64,000 nt of DNA. It comes from Myrica gale. Its lineage: Eukaryota > Streptophyta > Magnoliopsida > Fagales > Myricaceae. Made by a program: the position numbers and the translations under genes. The notes under the pieces were generated by a model. The model was not told the DNA's origin and did no database searches. It was given only the letters and a program-made list of their open reading frames with translations. Of the stretch, positions 37,565 to 54,339 are shown in pieces (within the stretch, counting starts at the first letter, position 1; the number at the start of each line of letters is the position of its first letter). Where the stretch lies: the NCBI GenBank assembly GCA_963930655.1, contig OZ005609.1:9778501-9842500 (forward strand). Direction: 5' to 3'.

Positions 37565-38018
37565 TGAGCCACCCTTGGTGGTCGAAAAAAACTATTTTGA
37601 CAACATTTCAAAATACAGGGACTATGTGTGATAAATGTGAAAACTCAAAAGAAGAATTTTTAAAAGTCATCAAAACCCAAGGACGAAAACAATCATTAAA
37701 CCCCCCTAAAAAAATTTTAAAAAAAGTAACTACGATAGAAAAGCTCTGAAAACATATCCCAACGAAGATACATCAATATAGCAGCACACACGTCTGTTCT
37801 ATAGCCATCCTGTAATGCAGATTGTTTTCTATTAAGCTCTCTTAAATCATGAAAGCACTTATAAAATTAGAGTCTCAGCCATTTCAATAGAACAACTTAA
37901 AACTAGCGTAATATGTTGTAGCTCAAATCAAAACAGAACTAAGCAACGAACAACACTATGCCTTTTATTACTTTAGAGACCTATTTATGTCCCCATTTAT
38001 TGAAAAACTCTTGAAGTT

Positions 38019-43680
<5,662 letters not shown>

Positions 43681-44820
43681 TTGGGGGGGCTTCGGTAAAG
43701 GGAAAGGGAAGTGTCTGTCGCCTTTGTTGAATGAAAATTACTAAACTTTCTTGTTATTTACCATATTTAAATTAGCCCCCTTTTATCGTTTTGTTAAGCG
43801 CCCAGACGTCGTATCTGATCCGTTCCAGATAGTTTCAAGAGGTCAATAGAGCCCCCCACCAAAAACTCCATCACGTAGCTTCACATGTAGATGTATCGGC
43901 AATAGTATATGCTTTGTTTTTTTTTTCGTCAATGTAAAAATAAAAATGAGTTTGGACCTGTGGGCTGTGAGTATCTCTGAACATTTTAACACTTGCACTA
44001 AGCGATTTTCCCTAGTTGTTGTCTCTTTCACCCTGCAAAGGATGAGGTAACATAACGTGTTCTACCTGCTCAAACAATTGAATAGAATTCTGTAGTGTAA
44101 ACGAGACATTAGTGTTATGGAGGGGGCATGATCTTGTGAATCACGAGGGAATATTTTGGGTTTGGTGGATTTCGATTGCCCGACGAGAAAGGGAAAGAAA
44201 GACATAATCAACAGACCTTTTCTTTTCTTTTCTTTTTTCTTGTGGGCCTCTGACGATTTTATTAAAGTGAAAACAGCATCAGACGTGATCCCACACGGTT
44301 AGGAAGACCAAGACTTTGATTAGGTGTTGTTTGATTTGTAAAATTATTGAAGCTTCTAAAAATATTAGAGTGTTGAAAGTTAATAGAAAAATTGAAGAGA
44401 TGATTTAAATGAATTTTTTTATATTTATTTAGATTAAAAAGTGATGATTTGATTAAAAGAGAGTTAATTTTAGAGAATTATTTTATTGGGGTAGAAATTT
44501 TAGGTGTAATTAACATCTCCATAATTTTCCAGTTCATAGCTTAAATGTTGAAGCATCACTTACAAACCCTTGATCCTCGGTTCACTATCTGTGTTAAGTA
44601 CTGTTTGTTGCAGAAAAAGGTGTTTGACTAATCTAATGCTACCCCTTTGCACTCCATGTTTTGCAAAATCCACCATCCAAACAAGCTTTTTCCCGATTTA
44701 CACTTTCTTGAGACATTAGGGGTCCCTTTCGAATGCCCACTTAATTTTAAATTATTTGCGGGAACATGCGGGGTGCTACTTTGAAAGAGTCGAACCCAAA
44801 CCCATACCCATTCCCATACC
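43681..44820. other. Promoter side of the isomerase, then intergenic DNA
   Basis: Directly upstream of 43680 is a short GC-rich leader. Further right no gene is seen. A stretch at 44320-44520 (GTGTTGTTTGATTTGTAAAATTATTGAAG...) resembles 45780-45960 in style and is probably an old dispersed repeat. Confidence 0.4.
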
Positions 44821-45131
44821 TAGGGCTGTTCAAGATCCAGTCCGGGTCGGTTCGGTCCGGTTTGGTCAGCCAAACCAGAAATTTTATAGAACATATAGAC
44901 CGGACCAGTCCCCGGTTTAGCAGGTCCGGTTTGGGTCATGCCATTTTGGGCCAATTTCCGGTTTGGAGAGGTATATTCCGATTCGGTCTGGAATTTTCAT
45001 GAGGGTAACCCGGAACCGGACTGAAATACACCGGTTTACCGGTCCGGTCAACCCGGTTTCAAAAAAGTCAACCGATTTTGGTCAAAATCGGTCCGATTTG
45101 ACCGGTCCGGCCGATTTTTTGGACAGGCCTA
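44821..45131. mobile_element. hAT-type MITE
   Basis: It starts TAGGGCTGTTCAAGATCC and ends TTTTTTGGACAGGCCTA. It is flanked by perfect 8-bp duplications CCCATACC at 44813-44820 and 45132-45139. It carries GGTTCGGTCCGG and CCGGTCCGG subterminal motifs but a different core from 3151-3457, so it is a related subfamily. No coding. Confidence 0.92.
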
Positions 45132-45139
45132 CCCATACC

Positions 45140-46800
45140 CGTAACCCAGTGGCAGAATGTTTACATTATGTGTCAACTTTTAGACACGAATTATTAAAAA
45201 ACCCTATTCCCTCCGTGTCCTGGCTATTAGACCTTCACAATTAATAACTAATAACTGCCGCCGGATTATGAGGTAACTTCTCGCCGTTCTCCTATACAAG
45301 GCCTAAAGTATTTAACCCCACATCAACCATTTCAAATAGAATTATTAATAATTTAGAACGTAAGGTCCCAAGTTTTGTAATTTTGAATACAAATTATTAA
45401 GAGTGACGCAAAAGCTTCATCATCGTGTGCTGAAGAACTTGTGAGGTTATAGAGCTTCCCAAAATTGACCGGCAACGCAAGCTACTAGTACTAGACTAGT
45501 GTGGGTGTTTTTGACTTTTGCTCCGGTGAGACGGAAATATACATGTGAAATGCATTGAGAGGGTAAGATGCCGATTCATTCAACAGGACGCATAATCTGT
45601 AGATTCCTTTGTATTTCTTAAAAAATGGGTTGGGTCAACTCAAGACACGAAGGCAATATTATAGACAGCGGAGTATGATCGCAGGTGTTTCAGTACAGGC
45701 TGTCGTGTCATCCTGACATAACTTACTACCAACTTCTATTTTTCTTTTTCTTTTCGGACAACCTACCACCAACTTTAAAGTTATCGTAAAATTTTTAGTA
45801 TTAAATTTAGTGGTGGTACTGAGTTTAATAAAAAGTAAAGATGAAGATAATTTTTTATATTTTTTTGTAGTAAAAAGTTATGATTTGATGGGAGAGATAT
45901 TATATTATAGTATTTTATTCTGAGTTGGTGAAAATTTTTGTAAAATTTTTCATGCAAACAGACTCTAAATATATCAATTTTCCATTGAAAAATAGTCTCA
46001 CGTGTGAAACTTTAACCACTTTTCGTTTGATAATTTTTTTATAAAAAATATTGGAGTTTGATAAAAAAAATAATATAAAGAAAGAATATTTGATAGATTT
46101 ATTTATAAAAAAATATTATAATTTGTATGAAAAGATAAAAGGATTGAATTTTTTCAGCGGCAGAATATCAACTCGAAAGTCAATTGTGCTATACTCCCGC
46201 CGCTATTGAAAAATTGAAGCTGATTTTAGGCTGCGTTTGCATTGTAAAATTTTACCCCTCTTAAAATTTTAATATAATAAAATATTATAATATAACCTCT
46301 CTCCCTTCTGCCTACCCTTCATAGGAAAAAAAAACAATAAAACCGTAGTTTGATCAAAGAAATTAAAGAATGGACTTTTGTTGGTGAATGGCCCAGTTAC
46401 CAGCCCAATTTGCTTCATATTAATGGCCTCTTAGATTTTTGTGCTTCTGGGATATGTTCGTTTTCACCATTTTTTCAGGATTCTAAGTATATTCACAATT
46501 CTACCACCGAACATATTCATAATTCAAACACAAAAATCAATACATTTTACACAATCTCCAACAACTTTTTAATTTTTTATTCAACATAAATTTTCTCTCT
46601 ATACTTTTTCACATAACTCCAATACTTTTTTAATAAACAATTACATCAAATCATTTCTCTCTTCACTTTACACAAACACCAATAAAACACTATTCAACAT
46701 AAAAATTCACAACTTCTCTAAAATCCTACATTTTTTCTGAAAACGAACATCACCCTGATTTTTGCTTTTGAGCTATCCCTAGCACGAGTGTTTGGGCTTC
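45140..46800. other. Intergenic, no gene recognised
   Basis: AT-rich. Around 46230-46330 there is a repeat-like GGCTGCGTTTGCATTGTAAA...CTCTCTCC stretch that resembles 20660-20760. The frame at 46350-46589 is not supported. Confidence 0.4.
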
Positions 46801-47030
46801 AAATAACATGTGATAGAAATATGAGAGTATCGTTTCCGCTACAAAGCGCGTGAAAAAGAAAAAGAAAAAGAAGAAGCTCGAGCTTCAGGCGTAACGAAGC
46901 GGAGGGGGCACTGGCGCAAACCTTGAGGGTGTCGACTGTCCACCGGTTTGTCTTTGCATTTGGGATTCCATCATTCCTAGGATTGCGCCTGTTAGTTTGT
47001 CGCTACTATAGTACGATGCCAACAGAGAAG

Positions 47031-47035
47031 AGCCC
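47031..47035. repeat. Target site duplication of the LTR element (left copy AGCCC)
   Basis: AGCCC precedes the TG of the left LTR and is repeated at 58662-58666 after the CA of the right LTR. It confirms one insertion event and an intact element border. Confidence 0.93.
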
Positions 47036-50000
47036 TGTGAGACCCCGATTTTTCTCCTACGTAATTTCTTACGTATTATCTTTTATTTCCAATGTAATAG
47101 CTTTTATTTCTTCATGGGGCTATGTTTTTGGCCAATGTATGGCCTAATCTTTATGTTATGGAATTTCGATTAAAATGAGATTTTATTTAATAAAATTTTT
47201 CCATAAATAATTTTCTTGCATTATGAAAATTTTGTGCAAGTTTAAATTTTATTTCTTAAGAGCCGAAACTTGCAAGGTAAGTTTCTCTTATGAATTTATA
47301 TTTTTCACTTGCTTAGTATATTTCATAATCCATGAAATATAATTTTTCATTAAGATATATATATATATATATATATATATTGCCGAAAATAATGTAATAG
47401 AAAAATGCATGAATTTCCTTTAAGTATTGGAATATTTTGTGTGTCTTTAATAGGTAGCACATATTATTATTATTTGGCCTAGATTAGTAATTATGAATTA
47501 TCATTAGAAATATTAGATGATAAGCTACTAGACACATGATAAGTTTAAGAGATGTTTTAAGTGATAATCACACTTGATTATCATAGTGATAAGCTAGGAA
47601 ACTTTTAATGCGATAAGTTGATGTGGCTATCGTAGAGATAGACTAGAGCCATTATCTTAAGATAAGTTGTTAGGCTTATGAGGTGATAAGCTAAGTGATT
47701 GAACTAGATAAGCTAGAGAGCTTATAGGAGATAAGTTAGGTGATAAAGTAACTAAATTGAAAGTTAGTTGTGATAGTAACTAAGCTAGTTGCATTTCAAC
47801 CAAACAATATAAATGAGGAATTAGGACAAGGCCATTTACGTAGGAGAGAAAGCCAAATTGGTGAACCCATGTGAGTTGTAAGAAGTGAAAAGCCATAAAG
47901 TGTGTAGACCATGTGAAGTTGTAAGAGGTGATAAGAGATGCATTCATGTGACAAGACAACACATGGGAAGAGAAAAGAAGAGAGAAAAAAAAAATTAAAG
48001 GAGATCAAGTCATAGGGTGAAGTTTACGTAAAGATCAAGAGGAAAGGGAGAAAAACCCAATGCAAGGCATGGCTTGAGGAGACAAGAGGATGTGAGAGAA
48101 ATTGAAAAGAAAAAGGAGAAGAGAGAAGCCAAGCATGGTCGGCCAACTCACCCATTTTTCCCCCTTTCTTCCTTCTCTCTCTCTCTTATCATCTCAACAT
48201 CTCATGTCAATTGTCATGGCCATAATTTCATCTTGGGAGACTCAATTGCATCAAGAGAACTCCCCCTCACACTTAGCATTTCTTCTCTTGGCCGAATATC
48301 ATCCTCCCACTTCAACTCTCTCTCTTTTTCTCTCTTGACCGAATCTCCCCTTTGAGCTTAAGCTTGTTCTTTTCTTCTTGCAACCAATCACTCTCTAAAG
48401 CTCTAAGTTTGTTTCTTTTCTCTAGGTAACCAAATCCCCTTTTGTGCAACTCATCTCTTCTCTTGGAAATTTCTATTCACCTAGCCATTTTCCCTTGTTG
48501 AAATCTAGCTCACTTTCCTAGAACTAAACCATTCAAGTTTCAAGCATTTCTTTGTTCTTATTTTACCCACCATAAAAACCTCCATCTTAGCACCTTGTGA
48601 TCAAGCTTGGGACCATTGCAAAGAGGGGTGAACCGAAAGTTGGAAAGGAAGGATCTTGGTGAAAACTTGGAAATTTGGTGAAGGTAGAGGTAGGCTTGAT
48701 TTCGTATAAAGTTTTGCTTAAGTTCTTCATAAAGTTCTAACCTAGGGTATTTTATTGTTCTAGGTACTCAAGCTTGGGATAATCAACAAGGTAAGGCCAA
48801 AAATGTGATGATGTTGGTTAAGTATAGTGATGGCCGAGTTATATGCATAGATCTTATATTGTTGGTTTCTCTAATATTAGATCTAAGTGTTTAACTATGT
48901 TCTTGATGATGTAAAAAACAATGTACATGTGAAAGAGGTTCGGATCTATGGAGTTAATGTATGTAAATAGGTCATAAATTCAAAGGGAGAGCAATGTATG
49001 TTAGATAAGCTTAGCTTAGATCTAGACTTATGTTATGTTTGACCGAATGTAGGTTGGATACTTCCGTAGATCTATTGTTGTTGAAGTTCCTAAAGTGTAG
49101 ATCTAATGTTGATGGGAGTATTTGATGAAGATGTGAAGTTGATGCATGCTAGTTAGGTCACAAATGCAAAGGATATGCATGTTATAATTTTTAGCATGAA
49201 AAATGTGACATTTTGAGGTATGGCCGAATATGATATGCTTAGGTCTTCATGTATAATTTTGTATATGTTTAGATCTGGACATTGGCCATGATTTGTGCAA
49301 GATTTATGACCTAATGCAAGGTAGATAATTATGTTAGGTAAATGATGCATGCAAATTGAAGGGAATAAAAGAAAACCTATTTATTTGGATGGAAACATGT
49401 GTTGGCCGAATGGTATAAGCATGATATATTGTGTTGGTGTTTGGATTCTTAGGTCCTAGGTTGTGAAATTGTTGAATGGAGGATGGGATCACCATTGGAG
49501 TTGAAGTTACGATTAAAGGATGCATAAAACTAGTGTTGGCCGAATGTTAAGGTGAAAGAACCCTAATGGTAAATTATGATAAATAGTTTATAATTGTTGT
49601 GTTGGATACTTGAAATTAGGGATAAGGCTAATTGGAATAAATATTGAGGAATCATGATCATGTAATGAAAATATTCGAAACCCTAGTTAGGGTTAGTACT
49701 CGGGATTAATTGAGGTTTAAGGTCCAAGTCAAGATTTTATCGTAATTAATAGTTTAATGTAAGGTTTTAATGGAGTACATGAAATAATGAGAGACTTAGG
49801 TTTAATCCTAAAGCCGTTGGTGTTGATTAAACCCTAATCGAGATATATATATATACATATATATATATATATTATAGTGCAATAAAAATATTAAATGATT
49901 AAATGACCTAAGATTTGGTATATTAGTTAAAGAAAAGATTAAATAAAGTATTTAATGATTAAAAGAATTATATTGATATATATATATATATTATCAAAAA

Positions 50001-51755
50001 ATAAATATAATATAGTTGCCATTCGGAAACGTTCCGACGAATGGAAGGTACGAAGTCAAGTGATGAACGGGAAGTTCAAGATGGATTGAGAAATATCCGG
50101 CAACTATATTATACCATTAAATTAAGTAATGCGTAGAATTATCGCTACTTGTCCTTAGTGGACTTCAAGATAGGACTATCGGGTAATTCGTAGGACCGAC
50201 ACGTACCAATATGGTTTCATCTATACGCAGTACATTGAAAGATTGAACCTATTCCTTGTAGGCGAGGAGCCTAGTGAGCAAAGGAGAATTTGCGAGGAGT
50301 ACTGTAAGTGAATCTTACCCCTTTTGGAAAACTGGAATGATACACTGCATGTTTTATTGTGCATGACAAGATGTTTTTAATACATATGAAATGTATTGCA
50401 TGAAGAATGTTTCAAGTACGCATGATGTTTCGAACATGTCATAGCATGATCATTTGCATGAGCGCATGAGAGACGTTTTGATGCAAATGAAATTACGATG
50501 TTTTCAAGAGTGGCATGACATGTTCATTGCATAGAAAATATGAAAAGTTGTTTTATGCAAATGAAAGAGAAATTATGTTATGATTAAGCCCGGAGGCTTT
50601 GGTTGAACACGTAATAAGTTAAGTGAGGTTCGACATCCATGCCAAGGGACGTTGTTCGTGAAGGATGGATGGATGGAACCTGAGACATCCATGCCGAGGG
50701 ACGTTGTTCGTGAAGGATGGATGGATGGACGCCCATACCGAGGGACGTTGTTCGTGAAGGATGGGTTAGTCCTTGAGGCATGTGCAACCACACTGAAGGA
50801 CAAGAGAAGGTGTGGGCGTCGTGTCTAGCCATCAGGCCTGGGGCAACTACGGGCTAGCTCGACCAACCCCACTGAAGGACAAGAGAAGGTGTGGGCCTCC
50901 AAAGGGTCGTGTCTAGCCATCAGGCCTGGGGCAACTACGGGCTAGCTCGACCAGATGTTAAGTCTCCGAGGGATGGGAGACGGTTCCGATGGGAACAGCA
51001 CAACCCTGACTTCAGGGGGCCAATTTCAAGAACAAGTTATGAAAGAAATATTTTCAAGGGCCTAGGGCCAATTTTATAAGCAAGAATGAAAGAAAGATTT
51101 TCAAGGGCCTGGGGCCAATTTCAAGATTTGAAATGCATTTGAAAAGGCCAAGAGTGGCAAGAGATTTTAGTGCATGACATGTGCATCACGGAGCATGCAT
51201 ATGCATCATGTTTTTATGCACTAACTCATGATTTACAGTTTTGCATTTCTTCTCTTATCGCTACAGTGTATTGAAGTAAGTATGCTTTTAAAGCTATGTT
51301 TTATTAAGTTCATGTTTCAACTGTTGTTCCTTACTGAGTCTTTCGACTCATAGTTTGTAAATCGTATCATTCCAGATCCACAAGATAACTGGGGAGCAGA
51401 GGAGTATCTCACGTAGAAATCCTGGAAGTTTGGGGATTGGAGCCGGAGTTGGTGAACTCCTAGGTAGCACTTGGGAGTGTTGTTTTGACCAAGTGGCAGT
51501 ATGTTGCCCTAGTACGTTTTGTATAAGTTGCGAACAAGATGCAATGTATAGACTTTTTTGAATTATGATGTGTGTACCGAGAGGTTATGATCATTGGGCT
51601 TTCATCTCAGCCAACATGTGGATCCTGAGTGAGCCATCCTATGTGTATACAAAAAAAAAAATTTCCGCTGTAAGAGTTAGTGTAAACGCTGGAGTGTTCC
51701 CGGGGAATGCTCGCGGCTGTCACGGTCCCTGCGGGATGGCGTTCGGGGCGTGACA
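47036..51755 (+). mobile_element. 5' LTR of the non-autonomous retrotransposon
   Basis: It starts TGTGAGACCCCGATTTTT and ends GGGGCGTGACA (4720 bp, unusually long). It contains two (TA)n tracts (47356 and about 49850), a polypyrimidine/TCTCTCTC tract near 48180, and tandem repeats around 50630-50770 (three copies of a GAGGGACGTTGTTCGTGAAGGATGG unit). A doubled ATCAGGCCTGGGGCAACTACGGG block lies near 50830-50950. Short open frames inside it occur identically in the other LTR and are not genes. Confidence 0.95.
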
Positions 51756-51760
51756 GAAAG

Positions 51761-51771
51761 TGGTATCAGAG
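51761..51771 (+). promoter_or_regulatory. Primer binding site for initiator Met-tRNA
   Basis: TGGTATCAGAG lies five bases after the 5' LTR. It is complementary to the 3' end of plant initiator Met-tRNA, the usual minus-strand primer of plant LTR retrotransposons. Confidence 0.9.
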
Positions 51772-51985
51772 GGAAAAGATCGAAAAGATCGAAGTACTAG
51801 GAGTTGAACCCTAGTAAGTAGCTGTATGTTTGAGTTGGTTGAGTACATAGATAGAAGCTCGTACCTGAACTAGGTCAGACATCTTTAGACCTAGGATTGG
51901 ATGTTGAGGATTCAGACCATGTGCTCAGGTTATGATGTTTCCTTGCGTATATCTTATAATCTAATATGAAGTGTTGAAGTGCAGA

Positions 51986-53062
51986 ATGGCATACCGAAGG
52001 CAAGGAGGCAGGGGTCGAGGGCCCGAGGAGCCGGGCGTCTCAACCGAAGATGTGTTACGTCACATGGCTCAGCTGGTGGCTGAGCATGTGCAACAAGGTG
52101 GACGTGGGGAGGAGGATAGAGGCCGCCCCACTGGTTGCACATTCGATCAATTCAACCGACAATACCCACCAGTGTATAACGGAAAAGGAGATGGAGTCAT
52201 CGCTGAGAATTGGCTCCTGGAGATTAAAGAACTCTTTGAAGTTCTAGAGTGTACCGACGCTCAGCGCGTCAGCTTCGCCGCATTTAAGTTACAAGGCGAT
52301 GCGAAGAGGTGGTAGCAATCGACGAAATTGTTACTGGCTCTGGAGTTGGGTCAGCAAGCGATTACTTGGGAGCGGTTCCAACAGGAATTTTTGGACCGAT
52401 ATTTCCCACGGACAGCACGAGAAGCAAAGGCGAGGGAGTTCGCTACTCTTGCCCAGGGTACGATGACAGTAGAGCAGTACGCTGCTCGTTTCATGGAATT
52501 GGTAAGGTTCGCCCCTTACCTAGTGCCTGATGAAGAGAGGAAGGCACGGAAATTTGAGGAAGGATTACATCCTCGTATCTACGATCGAGTTTACAGTCAC
52601 AACCTGAGGACTCTAGCAGAGGTGGTTGAGAGGGCCATTATTGTTGAGAGGGGGTTGCAACGGACAGCAGCCTACTATGAGCAACAGAAGAGGAAGGCAT
52701 CTTCCCAACCCTCAGTGCCCCAGAAACCCTGGAAGAAGAATAGACAAGAGCCACCTCAAGGGCAGAATCAAGGATCTGGGGAAGTCCCGAACAATGAGGG
52801 AAACCAATTTCCACTATGTAATAGATGTGGGAAGAGGCACCTTGGAGGCTGCAGGCAGGGAGTGTGCTTCCAATGTGGGAAGCCGGGCCATATAGCTAGG
52901 TACTGTCAAGTTGGAGGGGACTCGAACGCAGCACCCCGACCTGTGCAGCAGAACAACGTCGGGAGGCCAGGGGGGCCGACCCAAGCAAGGTTGTATGCCC
53001 TAACTCCGGGGGAGAACGATGATCGAACGAATGTGGTGGCAGGTAAGCTGCCTTTGCCCTAG
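51986..53062 (+). pseudogene. Retrotransposon gag gene with one in-frame stop
   Basis: The reading frame starts at ATG 51986 (MAYRRQGGRGRG) and contains the retrotransposon gag (capsid) domain. Landmarks are NWLLEIKELFEVLECTD, FKLQGDAKRW, TWERFQQEFLDRYFP, YAARFMELVRFAPYLV and RKARKFEEGLHPRI. There follow a Gln/Pro/basic linker and zinc knuckles: a degenerate CNRCGKRHLGGC and a canonical CFQCGKPGHIARYC. This is the gag style of Ty3/gypsy elements of the chromovirus side. A TAG codon at 52313-52315 interrupts the otherwise continuous frame at a position where the family usually has Trp. Gag normally assembles the particle that packages element RNA. Confidence 0.88.
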
Positions 53063-53975
53063 GGGGAAGTGTTAGTCCTATTTAATTCGGGAGGCCACAC
53101 ATTCATTAATTGCATCTGCAAGTTGTAAGGCGACGGATATGAGGCATGAATCACGAGAATATACTCTAATGGTGTTATTGCCTATTAGTGGCAGAGTCAA
53201 TTGAGATCGAATATTGAAGAATAGTCCGATAGAAGTTGAAAGGAAAATGATGATTCCTGATTGATTATAATGGAAACAAGGGGAAATTAAGATTTATTCT
53301 AGGCATGAATTGGTGGGCAGTGCTCGGTGTTAGTATAAAGTAAGACGAAGGTCGTATCCCAAAAGGAGGGGAGTTTGGTATCAATTTAGAACCAAGGCCA
53401 GCTCCAATAATCGAGGGCAGAGTGCAATTGTGGCCATGCCTTGATGATGCTAATTAGGTATTGATTTACTAAAACTTGTGCGAGTTTTGGAGATTTCGAG
53501 TTGAGGAACTAGAAACTTTTGTGCTACCTTGGCTTAGATTCGGAATAAGAAGAAAAGCAAAAATATGCAGCAGAATTAGCTTGGAGATTTGATCGTTAAA
53601 TTCTCTACATAAGTCAGCTTGATGCTTGTGGATAAGGGATTAGTAGTGTGCTGAAAGAAAAGAAGTAATAATCAAGGAGGGAGTTGGAATGACCAAAAGT
53701 TAGCAGAAGAGGTATGCAAATGCTTAAGGCATTATGTGGATGATTGAAGAAAACTCGAACTTGAGGTTGGAGCAATAAGTAAGAACTAAACTCTCTCTTT
53801 TAGAAAAAGAAGTTAATTATGCTTGCGTGTGTTACTAATTGTTCTCAATTTAGTTCATTATATTTATAAATTTCTTCTGCCTTATTTTCGAGCTATTAAC
53901 CATATTTTAAGAGGTATCTCAGTATGATACCAAAACTTTTAAAGCCAAAAGAAATTCCGAGGTCGGAATTTTTAT
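53063..53975 (+). pseudogene. Decayed remainder of the internal region (protease trace, no polymerase)
   Basis: Right after gag a protease-like trace is readable (EVLVLFNSGGHTFI). Its active-site triad position reads N-S-G where the aspartic protease family has D-S/T-G. Beyond this every frame has frequent stops, and no reverse transcriptase, RNase H or integrase motif is seen. At the end GAAATTCCGAGGTCGGAATTTTTATAAGGAGGGG has the style of the 3' coding end of gypsy elements. Confidence 0.6.
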
Positions 53976-53988
53976 AAGGAGGGGAGAA
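53976..53988 (+). promoter_or_regulatory. Polypurine tract
   Basis: AAGGAGGGGAGAA abuts the TG of the 3' LTR and would prime plus-strand DNA synthesis. Confidence 0.9.
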
Positions 53989-54305
53989 TGTGAGACCCCG
54001 ATTTTTCTCCTACGTAATTTCTTACGTATTATCTTTTATTTCAAATGTAATAGCTTTTATTTCTTCATGGGGCTATGTTTTTGGCCAATGTATGGCCTAA
54101 TCTTTATGTTATGGAATTTCGATTAAAATGAGATTTTATTTCATAAAATTTTTCCATAAATAATTTTCTTGCATTATGAAAATTTTGTGCAAGTTTAAAT
54201 TTTATTTCTTAAGAGCCGAAACTTGCAAGGTAAGTTTCTCTTATGAATTTATATTTTTCACTTGCTTAGTATATTTCATAATCCATGAAATATAATTTTT
54301 CATTA

Positions 54306-54339
<34 letters not shown>

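Larger units (their letters stand above)
35536..37697. mobile_element. Older long-TIR (MULE-like) element hosting two nested hAT insertions
   Basis: The left end TTAATGACTATTTTTGTCCT pairs with the complement of the right end (TTAATGATTGTTTTCGTCCT). The pairing continues about 110 bases through GTTTTCRCATTTATCACAMRTAGTC. The element's own sequence is 35536-35915, 36443-36527 and 37573-37697; the rest is the two hAT insertions. Its core is a CCACC/GGTGG-rich tract. No transposase. The target duplication could not be resolved in the A-rich flanks. Confidence 0.7.

Noticed and set aside
48074..48355. 93-codon frame (and 55030-55311)
   Set aside because: It occurs identically in both LTRs, is low-complexity Lys/Ser-rich, and overlaps another frame. 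It is a by-product of LTR sequence.
50573..50832. Tandem repeats in the LTR considered as a CRISPR-like array
   Set aside because: The units are contiguous and vary in spacing, without unique spacers, and the context is a plant LTR.
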